From NCBI GenBank assembly GCA_008973525.1, contig WACJ01000114.1, positions 496,001-560,000 on the forward strand: 64,000 nt of DNA, read 5' to 3'. Below, piece by piece: positions 1 through 11,400 of the stretch (the first letter of the stretch is position 1; each line of letters opens with the position of its first letter). The translations under genes and the position numbers were made by a program. Below the pieces are notes generated by a model. The model saw only the letters and a list, made by a program, of their open reading frames with translations, was not told where the DNA came from and did not search any database. The stretch is from Stenopsyche tienmushanensis (lineage: Eukaryota; Arthropoda; Insecta; Trichoptera; Stenopsychidae).

Positions 1-352
1 CTTTTTCCAAGCTCATGGAAGTGCTCCCACGCGCCCTATATGAGCATTCTTTATAAAATTTGACAGAAACGTGTATAATAAACGTTTTCATCGTATAGAC
101 TACAATTATCCAAAATTATTGAAAAATGTTTATTTAATTAACAAAAAAACTACAAAAAAAGTTGATAAAAATACACATTTTTCTTCAATCGCTCACTTTA
201 TTTTTATTTTATAATATTTCTTTTTAATTATAGTCTAAGCTATAGACAATATTATACAAATTAAAAATGTGTTTAAATTTTTTGCTGTAAATCGCTTATT
301 CAGGACTTAGGACTTCCATCGTGAATAATGTCATCGTTCGCGCACCGACATT
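1..352 (-). mobile_element. TTAA-family element arm (family K), cut by window edge
   Basis: This segment is an inverted copy of the 3262-3800 arm and matches 10864-11230, 34105-34671 and 48675-49332. Shared marks are the CAAGCTCATGGAAGTGCTCC stretch, the GTATAGACTACAATTATC stretch, and the AGGACTTAGGACTTCCAT stretch before a TGTCATCGTTCG patch. I call this repeat family K. It faces the arm at 3262-3800, so the two could pair. It has no reading frame. The left end lies outside the window. Confidence 0.75.
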
Positions 353-660
353 TTCAAGAAAAGAGGGAATTAGAATATTTTTGCTGTGAAAGAAAAGATA
401 AATTAATTTGCTTGATATGTAATAATGTTATTAATAATTAAAACTGCAAAGATTCTTTATCCGGAAAATTTGAAGCATTTTCAAGCAATCGCTTTGTCTC
501 GAAATACAGTTGTAGACTGAACTACTGATTTAGCCGCCAATTTAAGTGATCAGATAAAAATCATCTAGTTTCCACTTATGAAATGATATGTCTCCTGTCA
601 GATCCAGAATTAACGAAGCTCACCTTGGGTCAGTTTTGAAAGTAATCACTGCTAGCAGTA
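353..660 (+). pseudogene. N-terminal remnant of a BED-finger hAT-type transposase (ZBED5/GTF2IRD2-like)
   Basis: Read from about position 340, one frame gives EKRELEYFCCERKDKLICLI, carrying a C-x2-C pair (CLIC) as in the BED-like finger that opens this transposase group. A stop follows at about 435. Shifted frames then give PENLKHFQAIALSRNTVV and DLAANLSDQIKI, which match the family region after the finger (FQ-x-LSRNTV, then a Leu/Gln-rich stretch). Several stops and shifts make it a dead copy. A short stretch (about 570-625) recurs at 38497-38566. The 54005-54475 remnant on the other strand is a central piece of the same transposase group. The assignment comes from recalled family motifs. 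Confidence 0.6.
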
Positions 661-1708
661 TTGCCCCGGAATAGAAAGGATAGTAGCTGATAAAATATGC
701 CAAGTGTTAGGAAGAAAACATTAAATTCCATTAAGTACCTCGTAATTCAAGGCCCAAAGAATATGTTCATCCTTTAAAGAACACAATATCCTTATATGCG
801 ACATGTAGAAATCGTAATTGAAATACCATCAGTTGAAAAATTAGGTCTATTCTATGTCCTGAATAGTGAAATCGTAATAGGTAAGCGTGCTTATCGAGAG
901 CTGAATGGGTCTTTTCCTAGCACCCTTCATATACGACTGGGTAGCTTTAGAGAGCTTTCATAATATTAAAATGTTTCCACGAAATCCGCATGGCAGTTTA
1001 TGTTTAATTCATAATATTTTTTACAAATATAACTTTTAATGTGTCACTGATAGATCCAAAATACTGGCAAAATATGTATATGTAATTCTTTACTTCCAAA
1101 ATAGAAAACCATTATCCAAAAGTTGTTTTTCACACCCGATTTAACATTATTGGTCGACTATTGCAAATGTATCCATGGTCAATGTTAATCACTCGTCTCA
1201 ATATTAATTTTTGAGGAGCAAGAACTCAAGCTAAACTTGGTTCAAGATGTGTACAGTGTATTTACGAAACGAAATGAGATGAATGGCGAAGGTTCTTATT
1301 TAAAATTGTGTTCCAGGTCCAATTTATGAATTGACAGTTGTTCGCTAATTACAAGACACTACAAAAACGTCTAATCGAAGGCATTTGTAAATAGCTTATT
1401 TTTAAAATATTGATGACACCAGATGAACATGAAGAAACACCATCTAAACGATTTTTTTATGGCGCTAAATTCCTGGCTTGTTTTTCGCACATTACTCTTG
1501 AATGTTTTGTATTTAGCGTTTTTTAATTAGAATGTCCACGTTACATAATATTACAAATTTTTTTGGATATAAAATTTATGATATTTCAAAGTCAAATAAT
1601 ATTTTTATTCGAATATAGTTGTTTGACACGTTTAGTTTATGTTAATGAAAAAAATAATCTAACGCACTTATTAAACCCGTGTTGCCGATTGGCAATATAA
1701 CGATTTTT
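661..1708. other. No gene seen; degraded AT-rich DNA
   Basis: No supported frame. The stretch at about 780-900 (ATGTAGAAATCGTAATTGAAAT region) weakly resembles 21600-21720, so part is an old dispersed repeat. Confidence 0.5.
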
Positions 1709-2220
1709 TGACCCTTTCAAACTGGAGAACATACATGCTACGCTCTAATGTAAATCCAATTTTCTGACAGCACCGCCGCAGCGTGTAATAAGCTTGATAA
1801 TGAACCAGACTCATAAATGAACCTTTACAATGTTGATAGCATACATTATTTATTTGGAATATTTTATCTGCTTTCTATTATTCAGCTATTTTTCCCTATT
1901 AATGTGTTGCGAAAATAAAAGGTTCCGTGCAAGCCAACCAGTTTACTTCTGAAGGAGTAGATTTTGCAAAGGAGTGGTCATACTCGGCTAATGATGCCAC
2001 TCCAGGATAATCAAAGGGGGAATAACAAAATTGATCAACGATTAGAATGATCTTAATTATCAAAACAAACGTCTGCTCTCAAGACAACACGAACGAAAGT
2101 CATTCGTCATTCGAAAGTCAAGTAAATTTTATGATAGTTAAAGTATTATTTAGAATACGATTTTTTTTTAGATATTGAGAATGTTTAGACGTGTAGGGGT
2201 CCACCTTTATTGTATGTTCA
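1709..2220 (+). mobile_element. piggyBac-like MITE (family P), degraded copy
   Basis: The segment runs parallel to the complete copy at 63147-63703: ACCCTTTCAAACTGGAGAAC at the left end, then ATGAACCAGACTCATAAATG, AGTAGATTTTGCAAAGGAGT and GCCACTCCAGGATAATCAA, with a tail at ATGTTTAGACGTGTAGGGGT. The terminal TTAA is lost on the left. It is non-coding and older than the 63-kb copy, judged by mismatches seen by eye. Confidence 0.7.
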
Positions 2221-3019
2221 TTTTTTCATTTTTTTATGAAATAAGCAGAAAACCCTAAAGTTAATGTAGGTAGTAACGGTTGGGGGTTGGACTCATGGCT
2301 CAAATATTTTTTATTTAAATCTACAGAAAGTGTGCTGAACCATGTCAAATTCAACATACGAATTCAAATGAAACACACCTTACGTATATATTTTAAAAAC
2401 GTCAAATCGTTAATGTTCGAATTTGACATAACGCTAATAAAGACTAAGGTTATTCATGAATAGATAGACAGGTGCGATTTTGGCTGATTTATATCCTCAG
2501 TTGGATATCTTTATAAAGCTCACACGTGCTGTTGCCAGAGCATTGTAATTTGGAGCAATTTCATGAGCTTTATCTATTTGGAGTAGAATTCGAAAGGGAT
2601 TGATCGAATACTACCCGCGGGTCAATCGTTTTATTGCCAAAATTCTAAATGTCAAAGTTGAGGCTGTGCCTTTCGACATGGACCCACAAATCGGTAGAAT
2701 AATTAGAAGGTGGTCTTAATTAAAGCAACGATAGCGCGTTTGGTGATGTTATTGAATATCGCTTTATGTGGTATTTAATTGGGTTAACTCTTTACGGTCT
2801 ATAAACGCGTTTTCGCGCGTTAAAAGTGTCAATAATGCTACCATGTGAACACTGAGTTCGGACCATAAAGTGTTCTGATACTTTAGTTGTGCAATAAAAA
2901 TGGATGATTGTTATTATTTTCATGTTTTTTCAGCATTAATTATGTGTTTGGCGACGACCGGAACTTTTTTATACTGAGATTAAGAAAAAGAAAGAAAAAA
3001 TAAATGATAACGAGCCAAT
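2221..3019. other. No gene seen
   Basis: AT-rich sequence without a supported frame or an RNA gene I recognise. Confidence 0.5.
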
Positions 3020-3165
3020 GATTATACGCCGTATAAATCCACTTATCTCTCAGAACCGCGCAGCATGTATAAAGCTTGTATTTAAATACGTAAGCCCTGT
3101 CGATAGCACACAATTTTCGTTCATTTCTTCGCGCAAACACAAACAATAAACTTAAAATCGATTAA
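3020..3165 (-). mobile_element. Fragment of TTAACCC MITE (family M)
   Basis: It carries the family M block read on the minus strand: AAATCCACTTATCTCTCAGA, CGCAGCATGTATAAAGCTTG and CGATAGCACACAATTTTCG, as in 30500-30590, 35945-36015 and 53655-53740. Both ends are missing. Confidence 0.65.
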
Positions 3166-3261
3166 CCAAAAGCAGCTGAGCCATCAATTGAAAAGCATTG
3201 GGAAATTATAATATTCAATGTGGTTTTGGGGAGTGGAGCATTTGAATTGTATTTGAAAGCT

Positions 3262-3800
3262 TGTCGATTCTATTTTGTTGGGCCTAAAAGTGATCGATTT
3301 TATAACATTTTTTTATGCAAAAAGTATTAAATATAGAATGTTGATATTTAGTGTGTTGATCTTTATTAAACATAACAATATTTTTTAAAGTTTGACAAAG
3401 TATGATAGTGAGAGTGGAGGAAGCCACGTATGTCGGTGCGCGAGCATGACATTCTTCACCATGGAAGTTCTAAGTCCTAAACAGGTAATTTGCAGCAAAA
3501 AAATTAAACATATTTTTACTTTGTATAATATTACGTATAGCTTAAACTATAATTAAAAATAAATATTGGAAAATAAAAAAATAGTGAGCGGTCGAAGAAA
3601 AGTTTGTGTTTTTACCAACATTTTTTATAGTTTTTTGTTCATTAAATAAACAGTTTTTAATATTTTTGGATAATTGTAGTCTATACGATGAAAACGTTTA
3701 TTATACACGTGTCTGCCAAATTTCATAAAGAATGCTCATATAAGGCGTGTGGGAGTAGTTCCATAAGCTTGGAAAAAGTAAGTTCAAGAAAAACGCGTTA
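3262..3800 (+). mobile_element. Family K element arm, inverted relative to 1-352
   Basis: It matches the complete TTAA-bounded copy at 34105-34671 over nearly its whole length: TTGTTGGGCCTAAAAGTGAT, the TTGACAAAGTATGATAGTG block, CATTCTTCACCATGGAAGTT, and a tail with CATAAGCTTGGAAAAAGTA then AGAAAAACGCGTTAAAAG. The first bases of the terminal repeat are decayed. The 1-352 arm is its reverse complement, giving inverted arms about 2.9 kb apart. Confidence 0.75.
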
Positions 3801-3832
3801 AAAGTTCTTCCTCCCCTTAGCTTCGCGAAGAT

Positions 3833-4070
3833 GATGATTTAATTATTGTTGCAAATTCAATCACTCAAACATGGGCGTCACCTCAGCATTTACTTTTTCA
3901 AATCCAGGAAATCAGGATATATCTGAATCAAGATGATCGATCAGATATATTAATATGTCCGATCTCTCAAATTTGTTGATACGGTGAAATAGTTTTCCAC
4001 AATCTGAATTTGAATCCAAGCCTTTATAATAAGAGTCTAGGATCTAAGTCACTATACCAACACTTGGTTT
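3833..4070. repeat. Dispersed repeat, paired with 61735-61960
   Basis: The two segments share GCAAATTCAATCACTCA, CATGGGCGTC, AAATCCAGGAAATCAG, a TTCCACAATCTG patch and a CCTTTATA-TAAGAGT-TCAGGAT patch in the same order and direction. Similarity is moderate. I do not recognise the family. No frame crosses it. Confidence 0.6.
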
Positions 4071-5778
4071 TGGGTATTATAATAAAACCTAAAAGGATGA
4101 TCACCAATTTCTGCATGGAAAATAAAACATGCCAGATACAAGGTTCGGGAGCAGGCAAACATATCAAATGTTTTCCGAGTCTGTAGTCTGTGTGACTAAT
4201 GATTAGTGATCTAGGGTTAAAAACGTATACGTACAAACTATTACAATGCTATAAGAACTAGAAATGAGAATTTATACCAACTCGAGTTTTTATCAAACCG
4301 TATAAAACCAATAACTAAAGTATATCCGTATATAGTGTATTAACTTCAATATGAACCTACCAAGGCTGTTGAGAGTATTGAAAGTGCATACCAACCTTTT
4401 TTATGCAATCCACATTTCATTGAGTTGTATTCATGTTAAAAGCAGCTAAATCTCGATGTGACACGCTGATATAGCAAATACGATATAATCAGGCATGCCA
4501 ACCATATTTTTTAAGAGATCAAAAAATGGACAATACGACAGCATTTAACACGTAATATCCAAGGTCTTTCACCTACGATCCATATTCGTCAACGGTGTAA
4601 GCTTCATCAATCATTTTTTTGCCCCTCCCCTCATAGCAAATCCTATTGAGACGAGTGAAATCCTTGAAATTTACAACCATTATAGAACCGGCGTATCGAA
4701 AAGTCGCATTTGTAGGAGAATGTACGGACTCATCTTCGTAATGGTGTCCGAAGGATTGTTGCTTAATGCTCTTTAATAGGCGCGTTGCTGCGATTAGATT
4801 GTGCAAAAATTGAAACGAATTTCAAAACATCACGCACATTCCGACTGCAATGAATGATTTTTTTAAAAATAATTATCAATTAAGCATCAATAAGTTTGCA
4901 TGTTTATTCCTCATCGTCATGGCATTTTTAATATCAATTAACATGCGCGAATACTAAATGCCTGTGTAATCAACTTTGTACGCGCAATAATTGAAGAATA
5001 TTGTCAATACTTGAACGCTTGAAAACATTTTAAATGGTGATTAATCTAGTGGAATAAATTCTCGTTTAAGTAAGTGTGTAATTTGGCGAATAAATATATA
5101 AATATAATCAGCTGTGTGAAACTTCTGCACAATGACTCAAGCTTATTAAAGTCATTTTTCTCAAAATTGATTAAAAAGAATATTACAATGTCTCAAAGAA
5201 CACGCTCCTAACGCAGGCCATTGTTCGCCAAACTAATTTGTAACGCCGAGTTTACATATCTGGGCTTATTGTTTGGGCTGCTATCTCGATGATTGAATTA
5301 AATCAGCAACAAAGACTTATCTTTTTAATTAAAAATAATTTTAGCATTTAAATGAGAGGCTGCGGCCCGCAATGGGTTTGATTGTTTCTTTTGATTCGGC
5401 AGCCAAGGCCAAAAAAAATAACGATTACTTTTATAATGGCAGAAATTCTGGGCGCGACTCGTAATCCGAAAACCTAAGCCTTATATGGAGATCTGGTGCA
5501 CATTAAACACGATTCGGATCTATTATAATGCAATAAATGAAAAATTGTCCATCGTTTATTATGAAACACACTTCAGGCGCTGTCCAAAAGTAACGAATAA
5601 TATCCGTTATTAATAATCTTTTTGCCGATCGAATGCATATCATGAAGTCGCAGACCTCATTCTTATCGCTTAATTTCAACAGTAACATTTTAACACGATA
5701 CGGTTTCGACTATGCATTTTCGTGCGATACCAACAGTGTTGTCAATGCTTGTAATATTTCAAGCATATATAATTGCAG
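4071..5778. other. No gene seen
   Basis: The frames here (for example 4573-4806 minus, 77 codons) show no domain, no splice support and ordinary AT-rich composition. Confidence 0.5.
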
Positions 5779-6310
5779 TTAACCCATTCGGACCGGAGAG
5801 CAGACATGCTATGCTCTAATGTAATTCCACTTTTCTATCAGCTCGGCCACAGCATGTAACAAGCTTGATAATGAACCAAGCTCAATAAATGAACCATAAA
5901 CACTGTCGATATCATACAAAATTCCTTAATTTCTTCTGCTTTTTATTGTTCAGATATGATTGCCTATTAATGTGTTGCGAAAATAAAAGAACAGAGTTAT
6001 CGTGCAAGCCAGCCAATTTACTTCTGAATGAGTAGATTTTGCGAAGGAATGGTGATACTCAGCTAATGACGCCACTCCAGAACAGTCAAGAGGGAATAAC
6101 AAAATTGTTCAACGATAAGAATGAAGCTTATATCTTAATTATCAAAACAAACGCCTGTTCACAAGACAACACGAACAATCGAGCTTCGACTTATAGACAC
6201 GTATTCTGTTCTTAAACCTTGTCCGTAGCAAAGTGACATAGTGAATTTTGAGCAGAATTTTTTTTAGCACAACCTTGCTACCGATATATGAGTGTATGAT
6301 GAGCCGCAAG

Positions 6311-7312
6311 TAGGGAATCCAATCCCGAGCCAAAATTTCGATCCCGGGATTTCGGGATTTCGTTAGACAATCCCGGGACCAGTGCCGGGATCCCGGGATT
6401 GGGATTTTCAATATTTTAAGAAATTACCTTGATGAGTTTGATCAAAAATTACTAACCAGTCCATTCGTTCAATATAAAAAATCACTTGAAGGCCAAAGAA
6501 TTTTATTTATTTAAGAAAAGATAAAAATACAATTCAAAAATAGATAAATATAACACTAAAAAATTTAAATATTATTTTGAAAATATGCTCGAAGTAACAC
6601 TAACATTAAACATTAGTGTTTCGTCATTTAGTCTGGATCTGATTTTGGAAGTCAGACAACTTGCTGCTGAAAATGCACGCTCAGCTTCCACACTCGTTGG
6701 AGGTATCGTCATCAGATATTTAAATGCTAGTTCGAGTTGATGATCGCGTGAGCCCTCATTTTCGTATAACACCATCAATGTGACTGATAAAATTCTTTTC
6801 TGCTGAGACACGGACTAAAAATCGCAAAATTCCCGATTTCCCGACAAATTATTTATTTCCGTCGCTGCAGATGAATACTTATATACTATAATACTTTGAT
6901 GTGATTCGTAATTATATTACGGAGGAATACAAAAAATCTGAACCCCGTATCTATTATATTTCATATCGATATTCCTACTATTAGAGTCGAGGTGTAGTAA
7001 ATACATCACCGGTAGGGAAAGGTTACTATAAAAATTTGAAAAACATACATGTACGCTATATATGTATACATAGATTAGACAGTCACTGCTCCTATGCGTC
7101 GCCTAAGTTCGCCAATTAGTAATTACGCCACTGTTTCCAAGCGTCCAGATTTCGTCGGGAATGTCTCGATTTAGTAGCCTTTATCGTGCTGGTGAGGTGT
7201 ACGATTTCTGTTAGATAAAAATTTCAATCCCGGGATTTTCGGGATTACGTTTTCTAATCCCGGGATTCTTAAGTACCTAAAAGTGTCCGGTACCCCGGGA
7301 TTGGATTCCCTA
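6311..7312 (-). mobile_element. hAT element, family A (TAGGGAATCC ends), about 1 kb
   Basis: The ends are TAGGGAATCCAATCCCGAG and its near-inverse finishing GGATTGGATTCCCTA. Inner copies of CCCGGGAT surround both ends. It holds the 3' part of a hAT transposase on the minus strand (6572-6811). Related copies are at 16833-17727, 39602-40433 and 46511-47389, with a fragment at 30646-30917. Flanking 8-mers (GCCGCAAG and CTCCCGAC) do not match well, so the target duplication has decayed or one end has shifted. It lacks the rest of the transposase, so it is non-autonomous. Confidence 0.8.
6572..6811 (-). pseudogene. hAT transposase C-terminal dimerisation (hATC) remnant
   Basis: The 79-residue frame has the core hATC signature: leucines in LAFKYL, then IPPTSVEAERAFSAAS, then KIRSRLNDETLMFN. 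In intact hAT transposases this region forms the C-terminal dimerisation part of the enzyme. The apparent start is not an ATG in context, so this is only the tail; the BED finger and catalytic core are absent. The 17334-17567 frame is almost the same protein, with small differences only near its ends. Whether it is ever translated cannot be told from sequence. Confidence 0.8.
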
Positions 7313-7333
7313 CTCCCGACGCAAATGTGTTAA

Positions 7334-7859
7334 TATGGAGGGTTGAAATGTATCGCATGCCAATTGATCAATACTGCAATAAAATATTACAAAATCTCAC
7401 ATAACCATGTGCTCCATTTGTTGGAAAAAAATCGATTTGCAAAATCGCATCCGAATTAAATCAATCGGTGCTGAAGCCCCGGGCGACTTCTTATTGAACG
7501 TCAATTTTATATTATTACAGCTTACTAGAAAAATAAGTCAGTCTGTCGTATTTTAATGACGCTAATGTAAAGTGGAGCGCACTTAATCGTCGACTCTGCC
7601 CCGGGCGCAAAATTAGCTAATTTAGTATTTGGAATTTACATACGAATCCACTATTATTTAATGTTTGTGGATTTATAAATTTATGTGATATTTAATTTTG
7701 GTCGAATTTAAAAATCTTTAATTAATATAGAATATTTTTCAAATGGTTTTATAATAAAATTTGGTATCTTAATATTCCATGCATTTCAGGAACTACAACA
7801 AAAAATATTGCCGTAATATTGATTACTATTTTATAATCCTTCTATAATGTTTAATATCA
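7334..7859. other. No gene seen
   Basis: AT-rich DNA between the family P MITE and the Tigger remnant; nothing supported. Confidence 0.45.
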
Positions 7860-7944
7860 GAAGATGGAAACTCAGAGCGGAAAGTTATGAAAAAAATAAA
7901 GAAATACAGAAGAGTGTATTTTTATGTGGTTCATACAAAGACGA

Positions 7945-8299
7945 TCAATTGGACAGCCAATATCTGGTCCATTATTGTGTAAAAAAGCAATATTTTTAAT
8001 ACAAATTTAAATGGATATTTCGCCTTCAAAGCAAGTTCGGGCTGGCTTGACAAATTCAAAGGATGACATGGGATCAAGGAATTCGAAATTCATTCAAAAG
8101 ACCTTTAGTAAGTTCCAGTGGCGCGGTAGAACCTGATATAATCTAATGTAAGTAATTAAATTGCAATGCAAACGATCCTGGATTCTAAATTTCGAATAAT
8201 GAGGAAATAGTTAAAGAAATATCTGCCTCAGAAGAACAAGATCGAGAAGACGAAAAAGAGTTTTGCGATGGGGGAGATATTGATCCTATACATTTTTAA
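7945..8299 (+). pseudogene. Tigger transposase remnant, DNA-binding and middle part
   Basis: Across shifted frames I read pieces matching the CENP-B/Tigger second helix-turn-helix: GPLLC-KKAIF, then FKASSGWLDKFK, then a HGI-EFEIH-like stretch. The frame from about 8198 gives EEIVKEISASEEQDREDEKE, acidic as expected for the linker after the DDE core. The catalytic core is missing. Several shifts show decay. The frame runs up to the hAT insertion point. Confidence 0.55.
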
Positions 8300-9098
8300 T
8301 AGGGGTCCCAAATATTCGTAAAATCAATTATTCGAATATCGAATGTGAAATTGGTAAAATATTCGAATATTCGAGTATTCGAATATTTTACATATGTAGA
8401 CGAGGGTGATTCAAATATAACCCGGAATTTTTCATTAGTGTTATTATATAAAAATATAAATGGAGCATCTTATTTTTCTACAAAGTTCGCTTCATTAGAA
8501 ATCAATTTATTCCCTCAGGAAGGAAGGTTCTTGATCCCATCACACAAAGAAGGCAAGAAGTATCATCTTCTGTTGCGCAACGTGTTTTCTCGTAGACAAA
8601 GGCTAGAAATCAAGTGAAATGCTGAGGTTTTTGGTTTCAGCGAAATCAAAAGGATCAGAATTTTATTTACTTTTCAGCAATACGTATTTTTAAAAAAAGT
8701 GCATTGAACGTTTCTACTTTTAAGCTTGACCGTAATTTCATTTTTATTGAGCTTGCTGTTGAAAAAACCCTCTCAGTTGTCGTTGAGTTTGGTTTTATCG
8801 ACAGTATCTAAAATATCACCCTTTTTTTGGCATGATCGATATTTTTGAATAGTTTTTTAATAAATTTCACACAAATTCAATAAAATAATTTCAATGAACT
8901 TGGTACTTTTTTGCATTTCTTTGTTGCTATTCCGATTGGCAGAAGAACGTCGAGCAATTTTCTTAAAAAATATATTTCTTCATCAGTAATAATTTCCGTT
9001 TTTATGTCCTTTAATGATTTTTTAATCTTCTTTAATATATTTGCCATCGTAAAAGGGGCAAATATATTCGAATATCAAATATTCGATTGGGACCCCTA
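8300..9098 (-). mobile_element. hAT element, family B (TAGGGGTCCCAA ends) inserted in Tigger
   Basis: The ends are TAGGGGTCCCAAATATTCG and the inverse ATTCGATTGGGACCCCTA. Both subterminal regions are packed with TATTCGAATA-type palindromes. Flanking 8-mers are ATTTTTAA (8292-8299) and ATTTTGAA (9099-9106), agreeing at seven of eight positions, as expected for an old hAT 8-bp duplication. It holds a hATC remnant on the minus strand. A short relative lies at 45902-46038. Confidence 0.85.
8690..8812 (-). pseudogene. hATC remnant of the family B hAT element
   Basis: The minus strand reads TERVFSTASSIKMKLRSSL followed by KVETFNALFLK, the conserved hATC pattern (S/T-x-R-V/A-F-S-x-A, then K-x-R-S-x-L). 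It is truncated upstream and has no start of its own. It confirms the element as hAT independently of the ends. Confidence 0.7.
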
Positions 9099-9106
9099 AT
9101 TTTGAA

Positions 9107-9240
9107 GCGTTTCGGTGTTTAGATGTCGCCATGAAATGGCTTGAGAACTAAAAAGAGTGTAATTCAGGACATCTTATATATCTTAAGAGTATTCGCGATT
9201 TGGCAGCTTCTAAGAGAAGAAAAATCAATAATTGTTTTTT
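9107..9240 (+). pseudogene. Tigger transposase C-terminal remnant
   Basis: The frame after the hAT insertion gives FRCLDVAMKWLEN, a stop, then KECNSGHLIYLKSIRDLAAS. This closely follows the conserved Tigger C-terminus (A-x-x-CLDxAMxWLExQ-x-ECxxxQLLxLKRIRDLAA). It lies on the same strand and in the right order after 8190-8299. Confidence 0.75.
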
Positions 9241-9412
9241 TTTTTAATAAAAAAAAGTATTTATTATATGTGTATACATAAATCTAGACAAATAAAAATT
9301 ATTCATACATTCCGTGGCAATTATGATTTTTTTTTAGATTATCCGGATTTTCGTTATGCGGACTATTTTCTTCCTCAATTAGTCCGGATAATCGAGGTTC
9401 TAATGTAGTGGC

Positions 9413-10581
9413 TTTCTATACCTCTGCCACCGCGCTTCGAATATTTACACATGTTAATACATTTTTGAAGATTAATTTATAAAAAAAACACAGTTTTTTG
9501 GTACATTTTACGAATATTACATTGATGTATTTTTAAATATCGATAAACAGCCTAATTAATGGGTCTAATTCTGTAATAATATGCAGACAATTCGATTTGA
9601 TCATCAGTTATCGTAGTTTTGTCCTTGTTACTTCAAATTACCGCCAATTTCGGATCGACGTGACGGATTAATAAATAACATTGACTGCTAATGGTATCAT
9701 TTGAAATGGCGAATCGACACTATTTTGCTGTTCACAGTTGCTGTTCCGCAAATAAAATTGCGAATGATGGATACATTTCCGAATCGATGGAATTAGCCGT
9801 GTCCATTGTTTTGCCTTTCGCCTCAATGTGAGAATGGCAAATCATTTTACAATAGGAATCCTTTCAAGGATAGACCACTACTCCTTCTTAAACGGATTAT
9901 ACCATTATAATTGAGACTAGTTATGTATTGTATTTTTTTCCCTGCTGCGAAACTCGACTGCCGCGCTTGAGTGGGTTTTCATAACCGAGCCATATATCAT
10001 TTTATAGCGAAAATGAAAAATTACCCGCGATATCGTTCCATCACGCTAATAATTTTCTTACAGACCAATAATTATGACAAATGATCATTTTTAAGAAAAA
10101 ATATAATATTGTTTTACAATTTTTCATTAAATTTGCATACAAAATCAACAATTACATTGGAATTACCAAATCGGAAAAGATTATAAGCTTTTATACAAAG
10201 TTAATTAATAAAAAAGCATTTTTAAATGGAAATTTCATTATGATAATCTAGTTCTCAATCATGTCTCAAAATGAACTGCACTTTTTTAAGATAAAATAAT
10301 TTCAATAAATATTGAATAATCTCTGCACAACAAACAAATTTATAGCTAAATTAGCAAACATAAAACGTAAGCACATACATTTTTTACAGTAGATTGCGGT
10401 AGAATATCAGAAGGTAATTTATTTTTTGGTGATAAACTTTGCATTTTATTGCTATGTATGTATTTATTTTTAGCCTTGCACTATTTATGCTATGACAATG
10501 ATAGCATAAATTGTGCAGTATAAGAAAACTTGACGGTTTCACAACCTAAATCGATTTCCATCTGTAAATTATACAGAATTT
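9413..10581. other. No gene seen
   Basis: AT-rich DNA with no supported frame. Confidence 0.5.
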
Positions 10582-10800
10582 GTAATTTTTATTGCTGCGT
10601 GTATTTTCAACGAAGGTGTCATCTTCCTACTGCGTATGATGGAAATTATGGGCATCAAAATTGGACAAGGAATGTGGTGAAAAAAAGCTGACGCTGCATA
10701 TTCCACAGCATCAGAAGAAGCAAGATTGACCCGAAAACTTGAACGGTCAGCAGAAGAAGACTTTTTTGAATAAATATAAGGTATCTTCTATGCTCTTGGA
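10582..10800 (+). pseudogene. C-terminal remnant of the family K transposase
   Basis: The frame from 10582 reads VIFIAACIFNEGVIFLLRMM then EIMGIKIGQG before a stop. A shifted frame gives KKADAAYSTASEEARLTRKL then ERSAEEDFFE. The minus strand at 55680-55990 carries the same protein end (ACIFNEDGKFLLNMMEMMGI, TIGPQAK). The pattern IFNEG-x-x-x-LL-x-MM-MGI-IG resembles an arthropod mutator-like transposase group, from memory. It sits directly before a family K arm, so I take it as that element's own transposase end. Confidence 0.6.
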
Positions 10801-10834
10801 AAAGTAGATTATGTGTAAATATAACACTTTTTAT

Positions 10835-11400
10835 TATATTTGCACATAAACTTCAGTTCAACTTTTAACGCGTTTTTCTTGAACCTACTTTTTCCAAGCT
10901 TATGGAAGTGCTCCCACACGCCCTAGAAAAGCATTCTTTATGAAATTTGGGAAACGCATGTATAATAAACGTATTCATCGTATAGACTATAATGATCTAA
11001 AAATATTTAAAAGTGTTAATTTAATGAACAAAAAACTACCAAAAATGTTGGTAAAAACACAATTTTTTCTTCGATTGCTCACTATTTTTTTATTTTCCAA
11101 TATTTCATTTTAATTATAGTCTAAGCTATGGACAATATTATACAAAGTAAAAATATGTTTAATTTTTTTGCTACAAATCATCTGTTCAGGACTTAGGACT
11201 TCCATGATGAAGAATGTCATCGCTCGTTCATCGACATACGAGGCTCCCCCCATTCCCACTACTATACTTTGTCAAACTTTAAAAAATATTTTTATTTTCA
11301 ATCAAGATCGCTTAGTCAACATACTAGACATCAACATTCTATATTTAATACTTTTCGCATTAATAAAATGTTATAAAATTGATTACTTTTAGGCCCAACA
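10835..11400 (-). mobile_element. Family K arm (left half of a tight foldback)
   Basis: It contains CTTTTAACGCGTTTTTCTTG, TCCAAGCTTATGGAAGTGCT and the rest of the family K sequence in reverse orientation, ending at TTTTAGGCCCAAC. It abuts the oppositely directed arm at 11400-11850 with almost no spacer. Stops run through all frames. Confidence 0.8.

Larger units (their letters stand above)
5779..7333 (+). mobile_element. piggyBac-like MITE (family P) split by a hAT element
   Basis: The left end is TTAA (5779-5782) followed by CCCATTCGGACCGGAGAGCA, nearly the same as the terminus of the 63147 copy. Shared inner blocks run to about 6190. The hAT element at 6311-7312 then interrupts it. A short tail with GACGCAAATGTG ends in TTAA at 7330-7333. 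Removing the hAT leaves a unit of several hundred bases bounded by TTAA, the piggyBac target site. Confidence 0.7.
7860..9412 (+). mobile_element. Tigger/pogo-type transposon remnant, split by a hAT element
   Basis: From left to right there is a decayed CENP-B-type DNA-binding region (about 7950-8110), an acidic stretch (8190-8299), a hAT insertion (8300-9098), the transposase C-terminus (9107-9230), and an end with ATTAGTCCGGATAATCGAGG then TTCTAATGTAG (about 9379-9408). Read inverted, that end resembles pogo-type termini (TTAGAACCTCGATTATCCGG). The left terminus was not located. Confidence 0.65.
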
